Positions 11,701-21,636 of a DNA stretch of 64,000 nt are shown piece by piece. Under the pieces are notes generated by a model that was not told where the DNA came from, did not search any database, and was given only the letters and a program-made list of their open reading frames with translations. The DNA comes from Streptosporangium carneum (lineage in GTDB: Bacteria > Actinomycetota > Actinomycetes > Streptosporangiales > Streptosporangiaceae). Position 1 is the first letter of the stretch; the number at the start of each line of letters is the position of its first letter. Made by a program: the position numbers and the translations under genes. Location of the stretch: contig NZ_BSEV01000016.1 of the NCBI RefSeq assembly GCF_027922005.1, positions 1-64,000 of the forward strand. Reading direction: 5' to 3'.

Positions 11701-14700
11701 CCGATCCGGCAGGTGTTCGAGACGCCGACCGTGGCCGGGCTGGCCGCGGCGCTGTCCGGGAGCGGGCGGGCTCGTTCGGCGGTGCGGGCGGTGACGCCGC
11801 GGCCGGAGCGGGTGCCGTTGTCGTTCGCGCAGCGCCGGTTGTGGTTCCTGCACCGGTTGGAGGGGCCGAGCGCGACCTACAACGTGCCGGTGGCGTTGCG
11901 GTTGTCCGGCCGTCTGGACGTGGAGGGGTTGCGGGCGGCGCTGGGTGATGTGGTGGCGCGGCACGAGAGTCTGCGCACGGTGTTCGCCGAGGACGAGGCG
12001 GGCCCCTATCAGCGGGTGTTGCCGGTGGAGGGGGCGTGTCCGGTGCTGGAGGTCGTCTCCTGTGATCGCGACGGCTTGGAGGGGCGGCTGGCCGAGGCGG
12101 CCGGGCACGCCTTCGATCTGTCGGCCGAGGTTCCGGTGCGGGCCCGGCTGTTCGAGCTGGACGCCGAGGAGCACGTGCTGATGCTGGTGATGCACCACAT
12201 CGCCACCGACAGCTGGTCGATGCCGCTGCTGGAGCGGGACGTGGCCGTGGCCTACGCCGCGCGGACGACCGGACAGGAGCCCGCGTGGTCGCCGCTGCCG
12301 GTGCAGTACGCCGACTACACGCTGTGGCAGCGGGAGGTGCTGGGTGCGGAGGACGATCCGGACAGTGAGATCTCCCGGCAGCTGGCGTACTGGCGGCAGG
12401 CGCTGGCGGGGCTGCCGGAGGAGCTGGCGCTTCCCGCCGACCGGCCGCGGCCCGCGGTGGCCTCCTACCGGGGCGGCCGGGTGGCCTTCGAGGTGCCGGC
12501 GGAGCTGCACGCGCGGCTGGTGGAGATGGCGCGGGCCGAGAACGTCACCGTGTTCATGGTGATGCAGGCCGCGGTGGCGACGCTGCTGTCCCGCTTGGGT
12601 GCGGGGAGTGACATCCCGCTGGGCACGCCGATCGCGGGCCGTACCGACGACGCGGTGGAGGACCTGGTCGGGTTCTTCGTCAACACGCTGGTGCTGCGCA
12701 CCGACCTGTCGGGCGATCCGAGCTTCCGGGAGCTGCTGGGCCGGGTGCGGGAGAGCGACCTTGCGGCCTACGCCCATCAGGACCTGCCGTTCGAGCGGCT
12801 GGTGGAGGTGGTCAACCCCGAGCGGTCCCTGTCCCGCCACCCGCTGTTCCAGGTCATGCTGGTGCTCAACAACACCGGCGATCGATCCGGGGCCGACGAC
12901 GCAGCCTCCGCTCTCGACGTGTCCCGGCACCCCGTCGGGCTGGACACCGCCAAATTCGACCTGCTGCTGTCGATGGCCGAACGGGAGGAGCAGGGCGGGC
13001 TGCGCGCCACCCTGGAGTACAGCGCCGACCTGTTCGAGGAGGACACGGTCCGGCTCCTGGCCGCCCGCCTGGTGCGGCTCCTGGAAGGCGTCGTCGCCGA
13101 CCCGGCCAGACCCGTGGGGGACGTCGACCTGCTGGATCCGGCCGAGCGCCGCATGCTCCTGGACGACTACAACGACACCGCGCGCGAGACGCCGCAGGAC
13201 TGCCTGCCCGCGCTGTTCGCCGCCCAGGCGGCGCGCACCCCGCAGGCCGTCGCCGTCGTCGCGGGCGAGGAGAGCCTGACCTACGCCGAACTCGACGCGC
13301 GCTCCAACCGGCTGGCGCGGACGCTTCTGGCGCGCGGCGCCGGGCCCGAGCGCTTCGTCGCCCTGCACCTGCCCCGCTCCGCCGATCTGGTGGTCGCCGT
13401 GCTGGCCGTGCTCAAGACAGGAGCGGCGTACCTTCCCCTGGACCCCGACTACCCGGCGGAGCGGCTGGAGTTCATGCTGACCGACGCCGCCCCGCACCTC
13501 GTGGTCACCGGCACGGAGGCGGCCGACCGGCTGGGCCTGACCGGAGCGTCCCTGGTGCTCCTCGACGGCGACGGCCCGGCGGCCGCCGGGGGAGACGAGG
13601 CGATCACCGACGCCGAGCGTCCCGCCCCGCTCTCGCCCGCCCACCCCGCCTATCTGATCTACACCTCCGGGTCCACCGGGCGGCCCAAGGCCGTGGTGAT
13701 GACCGCCGGAGCGGTCGTCAACCTCCTGGCCTGGCACGACAGGGCGCTGCCCGCCGCTCCGGGCGCCGTCGTCGCGCAGTTCACCGCGATCGGCTTCGAC
13801 GTTTCGGTGCAGGAGATCCTCTCCGCCCTGCTGTCCGGCAAGACGCTGGCGGTCTGCGACGAGGAGACCCGCCGCGACCCGCGGGCGTTCGCGCGCTGGC
13901 TGGCCCGCCACCGGGTCGGCGAGCTGTTCGCCCCCAACCTGGTGGTCGGCGCGGTGTGCGAGGCAGCGGTGGAGACGGGGGCCGAACTGCCGGACCTGGC
14001 GCACATCGCCCAGGCCGGCGAGGCGCTGGTCCCCGGCGGCGCGATCCGCGATCTCTACGCGCGCGGGGAGCGCCCCGGCCGTGTCCTGCACAACCACTAC
14101 GGCCCGTCGGAGACCCATGTCGTGACGGCGTACACGCTGCCCGACGACGTCGCGGACTGGCCGGTCTCCCCGCCGATCGGCCGCCCCATCGACAACACCA
14201 GGGTCTACGTCCTGGACGAGCGGCTGCGGCCGGTGCCGCCGGGGACGCCCGGCGAGCTGTACGTCGCGGGCCGGGCGCTGGCCCGCGGATACTGGAACCG
14301 GCCAGGGCTCACCGCCGAGCGGTTCACCGCCTGCCCGTACGGCGAACCCGGCGAGCGCATGTACCGCACCGGAGATCTGGCACGGTGGAACGCCGCCGAC
14401 GAACTGGAGTACCAGGGGCGCGCCGACCTCCAGGTGAAGATCCGCGGTTTCCGCGTCGAGCCGGGCGAGATCGAGGCGACCCTCATGCGGCATCCCGAGG
14501 TGACGCGGAGCGCCGTCGTGGTCCGGGAGGACGAACCGGGGGACAGGCGGCTGGTGGCCTATGTCGTGCCGGCGGCCGGAGCGTCGCCCGAGCCGCGATC
14601 GCTGCGCGACCACGTGGCCGCGAGCCTGCCCGCCCACATGGTGCCGTCGGCGGTCGTCGAGCTCGACGCGCTGCCCCTGACGCCCAACGGAAAGCTGGAC

Positions 14701-15798
14701 CGGAGGAACCTGCCCGCGCCGCAGGACTCCCCGACGCCAGGGGGAAGAGCACCGAACGGACCCGTCGAGCAGAGCGTGTGCGCGCTGTTCGCCGAGGTGC
14801 TCGGCCGGCCCTCGGTCGGGGCCGACGACGACTTCTTCAGTCTGGGCGGGCACTCCTTCCTGGCCGCCCGCCTGGTGAACCGGTTGCGGGACACGCTCGG
14901 CGCGGAGCTGGAACTGCGCGCCCTCTTCGAGGCTCCCACGCCTGCGGCGCTCGCCCGCCGGATCGCCTCCGGCGGCCCCGGTGACTCCGGCGGTCCCAGT
15001 GGTTCCTTCGACGTCCTGCTGCCGCTCCGCCGGGGAGACGCCCGCCCGCCGCTGTTCTGCCTTCACCCCGGGGCGGGGATCGGCTGGTGTTACGCCGGGC
15101 TGATGAGTCACCTGAACCGGGACCGGCCCGTCTACGCCCTGCAGGCCCGGGGCCTGGCCGGAGACGGAGGGCTCCCCGCCGATCTGCCGCGGATGGCCGA
15201 GGACTATCTGCGGCAGATCAGGTCGGTGCAGCCGGAAGGGCCCTACCACCTCCTCGGCTGGTCCTTCGGGGGTCTTCTCGCCCACGAGCTCGCCGTGCGG
15301 CTGGAGGAGTCCGGAGCCGAGACCGCGCTCCTGGCCCTGGTCGACGCCTACCCGCCCAGAACGGATCAGGAAGGGGCGCTCGACGACCTGGAGATCATCT
15401 CCCGGAGCCTCCGGGAGGAGGGGTTCGCATTCGAGGAGAGCGAGCTGGCGGAGGACCAGGAGGCGCTGCTCGCCCGGTACGTGGAGTTCCTCAGACGGGA
15501 GGACCTGCCGCTCGCCGCCGTCGGGGCGCAGGCGATCGTCGGAATCAAGGACGTCTATCTCAACAATCTCCGGTTGATGCGGGACTTCCGCCCGCGCGTG
15601 TTCCGGGGCGACGCGCTGCTGTTCGTCGCGACCGGGACGGCGGCGAGGTTCTCCGGTCGTCTCGGCGCCGAATCCTGGCGTCCGCACATTGCGGGAAAGG
15701 TCGACGTCGAGCTGATCGAGTCAGACCACGAGGGTTTGCTGACCCAGTCGGGCCCCACGGCGTCCATCGGCGGAATTCTTGCCGACAGGCTACGGTGA
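8719..15798 (+). CDS. Nonribosomal peptide synthetase, terminal: C-A-T-C-A-T-TE
   Basis: 2359 aa. I chose the GTG at 8719: GGAGG lies 5 nt upstream and GTGA overlaps the previous stop. Another GTG at 8707 is in frame but overlaps that ribosome site. Domains: C4 (HHILLDG near residue 143), of the type expected after an epimerase; A4 (about 450-940); T4 (near 972); C5 (near 1027-1480), whose active site reads HHIATDS with Ser for Gly; A5 (about 1484-2000); T5 (near 2043); and a thioesterase with GWSFGG near 2180. Pocket codes read by hand are DAMLAGAIAK for A4 (unassigned) and DVQLAAHVVK for A5, one change from a known proline code. The thioesterase should release or cyclise the peptide after a terminal Pro-like residue. 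The order X-Gly-(D-X)-X-Pro matches the C-terminus of amphomycin-class lipopeptides. Confidence 0.96.
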   Translation: MSRSGLQDILPLTPLQEGLLFHGLFDEEAPDVYGVQLVVDLEGPLDPARLRAAAQALLTRHANLRAGFRHRGLSRAVQVIPREVKLPWHEADLSGLSEARRHAEAERIVAEDRTLRFDLAAPPLMRFTLIRMGSSEFRFVLSNHHILLDGWSVPLMLRDLMELYLREGDGRGLPRVRPYRDYLAWLAAQDRQAALAAWREALEGVAEPTSVMPGRLPAPCVPERVHIDLDTSSTGELTAWARARGLTMNTVVQAAWAVVLRQLTGRDDVVFGTVVSGRPAEIDGVETMVGLFVNTLPVRIRLRPDESLAALLERVQEEQARLLDHQYLGLTEIQREAVPHLDGPLFDTMAVFENYPAAPSGTGGPAGADDGIRVVSMRTRDATHYPLTLVAAPGSRLRLRLDHRPDLFGEEEARRLLGRMRSLLSTLTADPGAVVGRLDLLDADERRKVVEEWNDTGRQGPGRTLPELFEDAAGRDPAAVALVDGESVFTYGELDAEADRLARLLRAEGLGPERLAALVLPRSAGLVIAALAVVKAGAAFLPVDPSYPPERIAYMLDDAAPSVVIDEAFLAGADRARHERPAADAERSRPELRHPAYVIYTSGSTGRPKGVVVTHEGIAGFAEAQRERLRVDARSRVLQFASPSFDASVMEMLMAFAAGATLVITPEGVYGGAALADVLENERITHALIPPAALAGVPQTPLAGLRTLAVGGEACGPELVDRWAGGRMMVNAYGPTEATIAVTMSDPLVAGEGVPIGSVLRGTRAYVLDGWLRPVPAGVAGELYVAGRQLARGYLRRPGLSAERFVADPFGGAGERMYRTGDVARWRPDGNLEFVGRADDQVKVRGFRIELGEVTAAVGRCPEVRAAAVVVREDRPGDRRLVAYVVGAVTPEEVREAARKAVPEYMVPSAVVVLDELPLTASGKVDRRALPAPEAAVSGRAPRDPREEILCGLFAEVLGVPSVGVDDGFFDLGGHSLLATRLAGRVRSVLGVETPIRQVFETPTVAGLAAALSGSGRARSAVRAVTPRPERVPLSFAQRRLWFLHRLEGPSATYNVPVALRLSGRLDVEGLRAALGDVVARHESLRTVFAEDEAGPYQRVLPVEGACPVLEVVSCDRDGLEGRLAEAAGHAFDLSAEVPVRARLFELDAEEHVLMLVMHHIATDSWSMPLLERDVAVAYAARTTGQEPAWSPLPVQYADYTLWQREVLGAEDDPDSEISRQLAYWRQALAGLPEELALPADRPRPAVASYRGGRVAFEVPAELHARLVEMARAENVTVFMVMQAAVATLLSRLGAGSDIPLGTPIAGRTDDAVEDLVGFFVNTLVLRTDLSGDPSFRELLGRVRESDLAAYAHQDLPFERLVEVVNPERSLSRHPLFQVMLVLNNTGDRSGADDAASALDVSRHPVGLDTAKFDLLLSMAEREEQGGLRATLEYSADLFEEDTVRLLAARLVRLLEGVVADPARPVGDVDLLDPAERRMLLDDYNDTARETPQDCLPALFAAQAARTPQAVAVVAGEESLTYAELDARSNRLARTLLARGAGPERFVALHLPRSADLVVAVLAVLKTGAAYLPLDPDYPAERLEFMLTDAAPHLVVTGTEAADRLGLTGASLVLLDGDGPAAAGGDEAITDAERPAPLSPAHPAYLIYTSGSTGRPKAVVMTAGAVVNLLAWHDRALPAAPGAVVAQFTAIGFDVSVQEILSALLSGKTLAVCDEETRRDPRAFARWLARHRVGELFAPNLVVGAVCEAAVETGAELPDLAHIAQAGEALVPGGAIRDLYARGERPGRVLHNHYGPSETHVVTAYTLPDDVADWPVSPPIGRPIDNTRVYVLDERLRPVPPGTPGELYVAGRALARGYWNRPGLTAERFTACPYGEPGERMYRTGDLARWNAADELEYQGRADLQVKIRGFRVEPGEIEATLMRHPEVTRSAVVVREDEPGDRRLVAYVVPAAGASPEPRSLRDHVAASLPAHMVPSAVVELDALPLTPNGKLDRRNLPAPQDSPTPGGRAPNGPVEQSVCALFAEVLGRPSVGADDDFFSLGGHSFLAARLVNRLRDTLGAELELRALFEAPTPAALARRIASGGPGDSGGPSGSFDVLLPLRRGDARPPLFCLHPGAGIGWCYAGLMSHLNRDRPVYALQARGLAGDGGLPADLPRMAEDYLRQIRSVQPEGPYHLLGWSFGGLLAHELAVRLEESGAETALLALVDAYPPRTDQEGALDDLEIISRSLREEGFAFEESELAEDQEALLARYVEFLRREDLPLAAVGAQAIVGIKDVYLNNLRLMRDFRPRVFRGDALLFVATGTAARFSGRLGAESWRPHIAGKVDVELIESDHEGLLTQSGPTASIGGILADRLR

Positions 15799-15936
15799 AT
15801 CGCCGGCCGAAGAGGCGACGCCGTTTGTCGAGCGTTATTAACCATACCCTTCAACGCCTTGACGCTCTTTTATTCGCGCAGGCACTCTGGTGATTCGGAA
15901 ATCTATTCCGCTCACCTGAAATGGACTGAGGTGAAA

Positions 15937-18900
15937 ATGCCGCACACTCTTGGCAGTTCGATTCAGGAAGACGCCGGCCCGAGTTTTCTGAGAATCCCCC
16001 GCTGGACGGCGGCGGGCGTCGCCCGGCCGGGTTTCGCCGACCACAGGACGCCCCTGCCCGGGGACCTCACGTCCGGGATCGGCGATTTCGCGAGGGAACA
16101 CGGCGTCACGACCGAGTCGGTGCTCCTGGCGGTCCACTTCAAGGTGCTCAGCCTGGTGACCTCGGAGCGGCACGTGCTCACCGGATACGTGCCGTCGGGC
16201 GCGACGCGCGCGCCGCTGCCCGGCCGGATGGAGGTCGTCGGCGGCAGCTGGGAGCGGCTGGTGCGGGAGGCGCACGCCATACGCCGGCGGATCGAGGAGA
16301 ACGCCGCGGAGGCGGAGGAGACGTTCGAGGCGGTGCTCGACCTGTCGGGACGGGCCACGGCCCCGGCGGACGGCACGGTGCTCTGGGTGGGCGTGCGGGA
16401 CGGCGAGCTGATCCTGCGTCACCGGCAGGACGCCGTCGACGCCGACCACGCGGGCCGGATCGCCGGCTACTACCTCGCCGCCCTCCGGCTCCTGACGGCC
16501 GCGCCCGACGCGCCGCACCACCGGCAGAGCCTCCTGTCCGAGCAGGAACTCCAGATCCAGCTGCACGGCCTGGCCGGTGAGCGCAAGGCGTTGCCGAGGC
16601 AGATGTTCGTCGAGTTGTTCGAGGAGCAGGTCCGCATCCGGCCGGACGCCCTGGCGGCGGCGCACGGAGCGTCCCGCTGGACCTACGCCGAGCTCAACGA
16701 CCGGGCCAACCGGATCGCGCACGCGCTGCTCGGGCGCGGCCTGCGGCCCGAGGACGTCGTCGCCGTCGTGACGGAGCGGAACCTGAACTGGGCGGCCGCC
16801 ACCCTGGGCGTCTTCAAGGCGGGCGGCGTCTACCTCCCCGTGCGCCCCGAGTTCCCCGCCGAGCGCATCGGCACCCAGCTCGAGCGGAGCGTCACCCGTT
16901 TCGCGATCAGCGAGCAGGGGAGCACCGAGATGCTGGACGAGGCGCTGAAAGGCCTCGGGCACGACTGCCCGCTGCTGTTCGTCTCCGACGTCTACGAGGA
17001 GAACCCGGGCGCCGAGGACCCCCGCGTGCCCGTCCAGCCCGGCCAGCTCGCCTACATCTACTTCACCTCGGGCTCGACCGGGGCCCCGAAGGGGGCGATG
17101 TGCGAGCACGCGGGAATGCTCAACCACCTGTACGCCAAGATCGAGGACATGGAGCTGGCCGAGGGCGACGTGGTCACGCAGACCGCCTCCCAGTGCTTCG
17201 ACATCTCCCTGTGGCAGCTGGTCGCCCCGTGGCTGACAGGCGGCAGCACCCGCATCGTGGACACCGACGTGCTGCTCGACCCCGAACGCTTCCTCGACGA
17301 GGTCGTCACCGCCGGGGTGCACGTGGCGCAGCTCGTCCCCTCCTACTTCGAGGTGCTGATCGCCCAGCTGGAGAAGCACCCGCGCGACCTCGGGTCGCTG
17401 CGGATGATCTCGGTGACCGGTGAGGCGCTCAAGCTGGAGCTGGTGCAGAACTGGTTCGCCCGCGGCACCGGCGTCAGGCTCGTCAACGCCTACGGCGCGA
17501 CCGAGGTGTCCGACGACACCATGCACGAGGTGCTGGACGGGCCGCCGCCGCGCGACTTCGTCACGGTCGGCCGGTCGCTGCGCAACGTGAACACCTACAT
17601 CCTGGACGAGAACCTCAGCCTCGTGCCGCTGGGCTCGCCCGGTGAGATTGCCTTCTCCGGGGTCTGCGTCGGCCGGGGTTACATCAACGACGAGGAGCGG
17701 ACCCGCCAGGCGTTCGTGCCCGACCCCTACCGGCCGGACACCCGCATGTACCGGACCGGTGACTTCGGGCGCTGGCTGCCCGAGGGCCGCATCGAGTTCC
17801 TCGGGCGGCGCGACCAGCAGGTCAAGATCCGCGGTTTCCGCATCGAGATCGGCGAGATCGAGAACAAGCTGCTGGCCATGCCCGGCGTCCGGGACGCGGC
17901 GGTGGTCATCGACGACGGAGGGGAGCGGGCCAGGAACCTGGTCGCCTTCTACGCCGGGCACGACGCCCTGCGGGGCGAGGAGGTGCGCGACTTCCTGGCC
18001 AGGTTCCTGCCCGACTACATGGTCCCCACGTACTTCCACCGGCTCGACAGCCTCCCGCTCACCGAGAACGGCAAGACCGACAAGCGGATGCTGAAAGACC
18101 TGGCCGCCACGCTCGGCCACGCGGGCGGGACGTACGTCGCGCCGAGCACGCCGACCGAGCGCCGGCTGGCGGTCGAGTGGGCGGAGGTGCTCAACGTGCC
18201 CGTGGAGCGGATCGGGCGCTCGGACGACTTCTTCGAGCTCGGCGGCACCTCGCTGGCCGCGGTCCGGCTCGTGGTGAAACTGGACAGGCTGCTCTCCCTG
18301 GCGCAGGTCGTGGGTCATTCCGTGCTCGCCGACCTCGCGGCGATCGTCGACGCGGGCGGGACGGCGGCCGGCGGCGGGGAAGGGGAGCGGACCTCGCTGC
18401 TGCAGCGCCTGTCCGGCGCGCCGGGGGCCGTGGCCACCCTGATCTGCTTCCCCTACGCGGGCGGCAACGCGGTCAACTTCCAGTTGCTGGCCAAGGAGCT
18501 GGAGCGCGAGGGCATCGCGGTCTACGGGGTGGAGCTTCCCGGACACGACTTCGTCGGCGCGGCGGAGCCCATGGCGGACGTCGAGGAGGTGGCGCGCCGG
18601 GTGCACCAGGAGGTTCGCCGGCGTGTCTCCACGCCGATCCTGCTCTGGGGCCACTGCGCCGGGGCCGCGTACGCCGTCGAGCTGGCGCGGCTGCTGGAGC
18701 GGGACTCCGCGCAACCGCTCCGGGTGTTCCTGGGGGCCGCGGGGCTGGAGACCGTCGAGGCCCTGCGCGCGGAGATCGAGGAGGTCACCGCGCTCGACAA
18801 CCGGGAGATCACCGTCCGGCTGCTGGAGGAGAGCGTCTACGTGGAGCTGGACGGGCTCAAGCCCGAACGCTCGGAACTGGTGGGCGCCGCCTACCGGCAC

Positions 18901-19185
18901 GACGTGCAGGTCACCAATCGCTACTTCATGTCGGTGCGGGAGGATCCCGGATCGTACCGGCTGCGCGCCGGGCTTGACCTCGTCCACGCGGCCGACGACC
19001 CCAGCACCGCCGGTCCGTGCCGCCAGGCGCTGGACGGGTGGGCCGACCTGGCGGACCGCGTCGAACGGCACGAGTTGCCTGAAGGCGGTCACTACTTCAC
19101 CAGGACTCGCGCGGCCGAGACCGCGGCCGTCCTGATCGCCGCCTGTTCCGACCTCGTCAAGCACCGCTCGACCGACCAGGCATGA
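15937..19185 (+). CDS. Free-standing NRPS unit: condensation remnant-A-T-TE with Cys nucleophile
   Basis: 1082 aa from the ATG at 15937, chosen because GAGG lies about 5 nt upstream; a TTG at 15859 is in frame but has no such site. Residues 20-215 resemble only the C-lobe of a condensation domain; the HHxxxDG half is absent. The A domain spans about 221-724 (TSGSTGAPKG near 375). Its hand-read pocket code is DIWQSTADDK; two Asp residues in the pocket suit a diamino acid. A carrier motif GGTSL is near 768. The TE-like domain (831-1082) has GHCAGA near 905, so Cys replaces the usual Ser, and a late His in GGHYF near 1050. SyrC and CmaE, which move aminoacyl groups between carriers, also use Cys. 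I infer that it activates 2,3-diaminobutyrate and passes it in trans to an NRPS module. The gene downstream overlaps by ATGA. Confidence 0.93.
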   Translation: MPHTLGSSIQEDAGPSFLRIPRWTAAGVARPGFADHRTPLPGDLTSGIGDFAREHGVTTESVLLAVHFKVLSLVTSERHVLTGYVPSGATRAPLPGRMEVVGGSWERLVREAHAIRRRIEENAAEAEETFEAVLDLSGRATAPADGTVLWVGVRDGELILRHRQDAVDADHAGRIAGYYLAALRLLTAAPDAPHHRQSLLSEQELQIQLHGLAGERKALPRQMFVELFEEQVRIRPDALAAAHGASRWTYAELNDRANRIAHALLGRGLRPEDVVAVVTERNLNWAAATLGVFKAGGVYLPVRPEFPAERIGTQLERSVTRFAISEQGSTEMLDEALKGLGHDCPLLFVSDVYEENPGAEDPRVPVQPGQLAYIYFTSGSTGAPKGAMCEHAGMLNHLYAKIEDMELAEGDVVTQTASQCFDISLWQLVAPWLTGGSTRIVDTDVLLDPERFLDEVVTAGVHVAQLVPSYFEVLIAQLEKHPRDLGSLRMISVTGEALKLELVQNWFARGTGVRLVNAYGATEVSDDTMHEVLDGPPPRDFVTVGRSLRNVNTYILDENLSLVPLGSPGEIAFSGVCVGRGYINDEERTRQAFVPDPYRPDTRMYRTGDFGRWLPEGRIEFLGRRDQQVKIRGFRIEIGEIENKLLAMPGVRDAAVVIDDGGERARNLVAFYAGHDALRGEEVRDFLARFLPDYMVPTYFHRLDSLPLTENGKTDKRMLKDLAATLGHAGGTYVAPSTPTERRLAVEWAEVLNVPVERIGRSDDFFELGGTSLAAVRLVVKLDRLLSLAQVVGHSVLADLAAIVDAGGTAAGGGEGERTSLLQRLSGAPGAVATLICFPYAGGNAVNFQLLAKELEREGIAVYGVELPGHDFVGAAEPMADVEEVARRVHQEVRRRVSTPILLWGHCAGAAYAVELARLLERDSAQPLRVFLGAAGLETVEALRAEIEEVTALDNREITVRLLEESVYVELDGLKPERSELVGAAYRHDVQVTNRYFMSVREDPGSYRLRAGLDLVHAADDPSTAGPCRQALDGWADLADRVERHELPEGGHYFTRTRAAETAAVLIAACSDLVKHRSTDQA

Positions 19186-20699
19186 CTCCCCGGGACGAGA
19201 GACCGCTGACCGGACGCATCGGATCCGGTCCCCACGACCTGCTGCGCACCGAGATCCTGGAACCGCAGATGCGCCTGGAGCTGGATCGCCTGCTGCCCTG
19301 GTACGTGCGGCTGGAGAAGGTCCTGCTGCTGGAGTACCTCCGCATGGGCCTGATGGACGAGGCGGAGGCGCTGGCGATCGCGCGGGCGCTCGACCAGGCA
19401 GGCCCGGAGGCGTTGGAGGCGCACGCCCGCTCCGCCATGAGCGACCTGGCCTTCACCCTGGAGTCGTTCGTGACCGGCAGGCTGGAACGGGTGCCGCAGG
19501 CCTGGCACGTCGACCGCAGCCGCAACGACCTGCAGGCCGCGGCGCAGGCCCTGTTCTGCGGGGCCCGGCTGCTCGACGTCGTGGACGGCCTGCTCGCCTT
19601 CGGTCGCGCCGCGCACCGCCTGGCGACGGCCACCGCCGACATGGTCATGCCTGGTTACACGCACCTGCAGGCGGCTCAGGTGATCACACCGGGCTTCTAC
19701 CTCGCGGCGCTGTGCGACCAGACGGCGCACGCGCTGCGCCGGTTGGAGCCCGTCTACCTGACCGCCGCCGCCACCCCCATGGGGGCGGGGGCCATGTCGG
19801 GGCAGGAGCTGCCCTGGGACAGGGAGCGGATGGCCAGGCTCCTGGGCTGCCAGGGGGTACGGCTGCACGCGCTGCGCGCGGTCGCCGGCCGGGACTGGGC
19901 GCTGGAGGCCACCGCGGAGCTCTCCCTGCTCGGCGTGGTGCTGAGCCGCTTCACGACCGACCTGATGGCGTGGGGCGGTGCGGGACACCGCTTCGTCGAC
20001 CTGCCCGACGAGTGGTCGGGCATCTCCTCGGCGATGCCGCAGAAGAAGAACTTCCCGGTGCTCGAGCGGATCAGGGGGAAGACCGCCCACCTGCTCTCGG
20101 GGTACGTGGACGTCGCGGCCGGACAGCGCAACACCTCCTACAGCAACAGCGTGGAGGTCTCCAAGGAGGCCGGGGCCCGCGTGCCCGAGACGTTCGACAC
20201 GGCCGAATCGGTGCTCAGGCTGTTCACCGCCGTCCTCGACAGGCTGGAGTTCCGCGCCGACCGCATGCGTGCGGCCTGCGAGGAGGACCACCTGGGCGGG
20301 TTCACGCTCGCCAACCTCCTGACGCTCCACCGGCGGGTGCCGTGGCGCACCGCCCAGGTGATCGCCGGTCGTTACATCGTGGCCGCGGAACGGAAGGGGC
20401 TCACCGCCCTGACGCCCGACCCCGCCCTGCTCGCGGAGGCGGCCGCCGAGCAGGGGCACAGCCTGGCCGACCCCGGCGAGCTGCTGAGGGAGGCGTTCGA
20501 CGTCGATCGCGCCCTCACGGCCAAGCGCACGCCGGGATCGGCGCACCCCGAGCGGGTGCGGGAGCTCCTCGGCGAGCTGGAGGCCGAGTTCGACCGGTCG
20601 GAGAAACGGTGGCGGGGCCATCGGGAACGCCTTGACGGCGGCCTCGCCGAGATCGACCGGGCGTTCGCCCGGCTCACCCCCGGGAGGCAGGCCGGATGA
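19182..20699 (+). CDS. Argininosuccinate lyase-like enzyme, likely for diaminobutyrate synthesis
   Basis: 505 aa, fumarase/aspartase superfamily. The signature SSAMPQKKN lies near residue 283 and RNDLQ near 110, as in argininosuccinate lyases. The family removes fumarate from an N-substituted aspartate. Here the start overlaps the preceding NRPS stop (ATGA) and the stop overlaps the next start (ATGA), so it is translated as part of a diamino-acid set rather than with arginine genes. In friulimicin- and pacidamycin-type clusters, homologues of this enzyme, a kinase and a cysteine-synthase-like protein make 2,3-diaminobutyrate. I infer the same: release of fumarate from an aspartyl adduct leaves the new amino group. 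The exact adduct is inferred, not shown. Confidence 0.93.
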   Translation: MTPRDERPLTGRIGSGPHDLLRTEILEPQMRLELDRLLPWYVRLEKVLLLEYLRMGLMDEAEALAIARALDQAGPEALEAHARSAMSDLAFTLESFVTGRLERVPQAWHVDRSRNDLQAAAQALFCGARLLDVVDGLLAFGRAAHRLATATADMVMPGYTHLQAAQVITPGFYLAALCDQTAHALRRLEPVYLTAAATPMGAGAMSGQELPWDRERMARLLGCQGVRLHALRAVAGRDWALEATAELSLLGVVLSRFTTDLMAWGGAGHRFVDLPDEWSGISSAMPQKKNFPVLERIRGKTAHLLSGYVDVAAGQRNTSYSNSVEVSKEAGARVPETFDTAESVLRLFTAVLDRLEFRADRMRAACEEDHLGGFTLANLLTLHRRVPWRTAQVIAGRYIVAAERKGLTALTPDPALLAEAAAEQGHSLADPGELLREAFDVDRALTAKRTPGSAHPERVRELLGELEAEFDRSEKRWRGHRERLDGGLAEIDRAFARLTPGRQAG

Positions 20700-21613
20700 C
20701 GACGAGCGGCACGCTGCGCAAGTCCGCCGGATACGTCGGCGCGACCGGGGTCAGCACGGCCTTCGGCACCTTCGGGGAACTGCTGCAGGGCAGGCTTCCC
20801 GAGCGTGACGGCGACTTCCTGGTGACCCTGCCGGTCGCGCGGTGGGCGGTCGCGACCTTCAGCGGCGATCCACGTCTCACCGAGCTGCGGGTCGAGCCGG
20901 GGCACAAGCTCAAGGCGCTGAGACTGACTGAAATGATCATGGAGTGGGCGCCCGTGCCGATGGGGGGAGTGCTCACCATCGACAGCGGCATCCCCGAGGG
21001 AAAGGGACTGGCCAGCTCCTCCGCCGACCTGGTGGCCACGGCGCGGGCCGTGGCCAACGCGCTGGGAGTGGAGATGCCGCCCCGCCTCATCGAGGCGTTC
21101 CTGAGCCGGATAGAGCCCACCGACGGTGTGCTCTATCCCGGGATAGTGGCCTACTACCACCGCAGGGTTCAGCTCCGCGAGGTCCTCGGCCCGCTGCCCT
21201 CGATGACCGTGGTCGGGGTCGACGAGGGCGGCGAGATAGACACCGTGGAGTTCAACCGCATTCCGAAACCGTTCTCCGCGGCCGACCGCAGGCAGTACGC
21301 GCGCCTGCTGGAGGAGATGCGGACGGCCGTGCACGCGCGGGACCTGCCCTCGGTCGGCGCGGTGGCCACGCGCAGCGCGGTCATGAACCAGGCCCTGCGC
21401 CCCAAGCGGCTGCTGGAGGCGGTCATGGGCGTCTGCGAGCAGGTCGGCGGGCTCGGGGTGGTCGCGGCGCACAGCGGCACCATGCTGGGCGTGCTGCTGG
21501 ACACGGCCGACGCGCGCTACCCGGAGAAGGTGGCGGCGGCGGCGAGCGCCTGCTCGACGGCGGCGGGCAACGTCGCCGTGTACCGCTCGCTGAGTTTCGA
21601 CAACAATCCGTGA
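20696..21613 (+). CDS. GHMP-family kinase, PduX/threonine-kinase-like
   Basis: 305 aa. The GHMP phosphate-loop motif (PEGKGLASSSAD) is near residue 100, with a late Gly-rich motif (GGLGVVAAHSGTMLG) typical of PduX and homoserine kinases. The expected reaction is ATP-dependent phosphorylation of the side-chain hydroxyl of threonine to O-phosphothreonine. This activates the beta carbon for replacement by the PLP enzyme encoded next. Its start overlaps the lyase stop by 4 bp. Serine could be the substrate instead, giving diaminopropionate; a PduX-like kinase makes threonine, and so 2,3-diaminobutyrate, the better guess. Confidence 0.9.
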   Translation: MTTSGTLRKSAGYVGATGVSTAFGTFGELLQGRLPERDGDFLVTLPVARWAVATFSGDPRLTELRVEPGHKLKALRLTEMIMEWAPVPMGGVLTIDSGIPEGKGLASSSADLVATARAVANALGVEMPPRLIEAFLSRIEPTDGVLYPGIVAYYHRRVQLREVLGPLPSMTVVGVDEGGEIDTVEFNRIPKPFSAADRRQYARLLEEMRTAVHARDLPSVGAVATRSAVMNQALRPKRLLEAVMGVCEQVGGLGVVAAHSGTMLGVLLDTADARYPEKVAAAASACSTAAGNVAVYRSLSFDNNP

Positions 21614-21636
21614 CGGAGACCGCCGAGGGGCGACAC

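Noticed and set aside
15838-19164. 1108-codon minus-strand open frame opposite the A-T-TE gene
   Set aside because: Antisense by-product of codon bias; the plus strand has full domain motifs.
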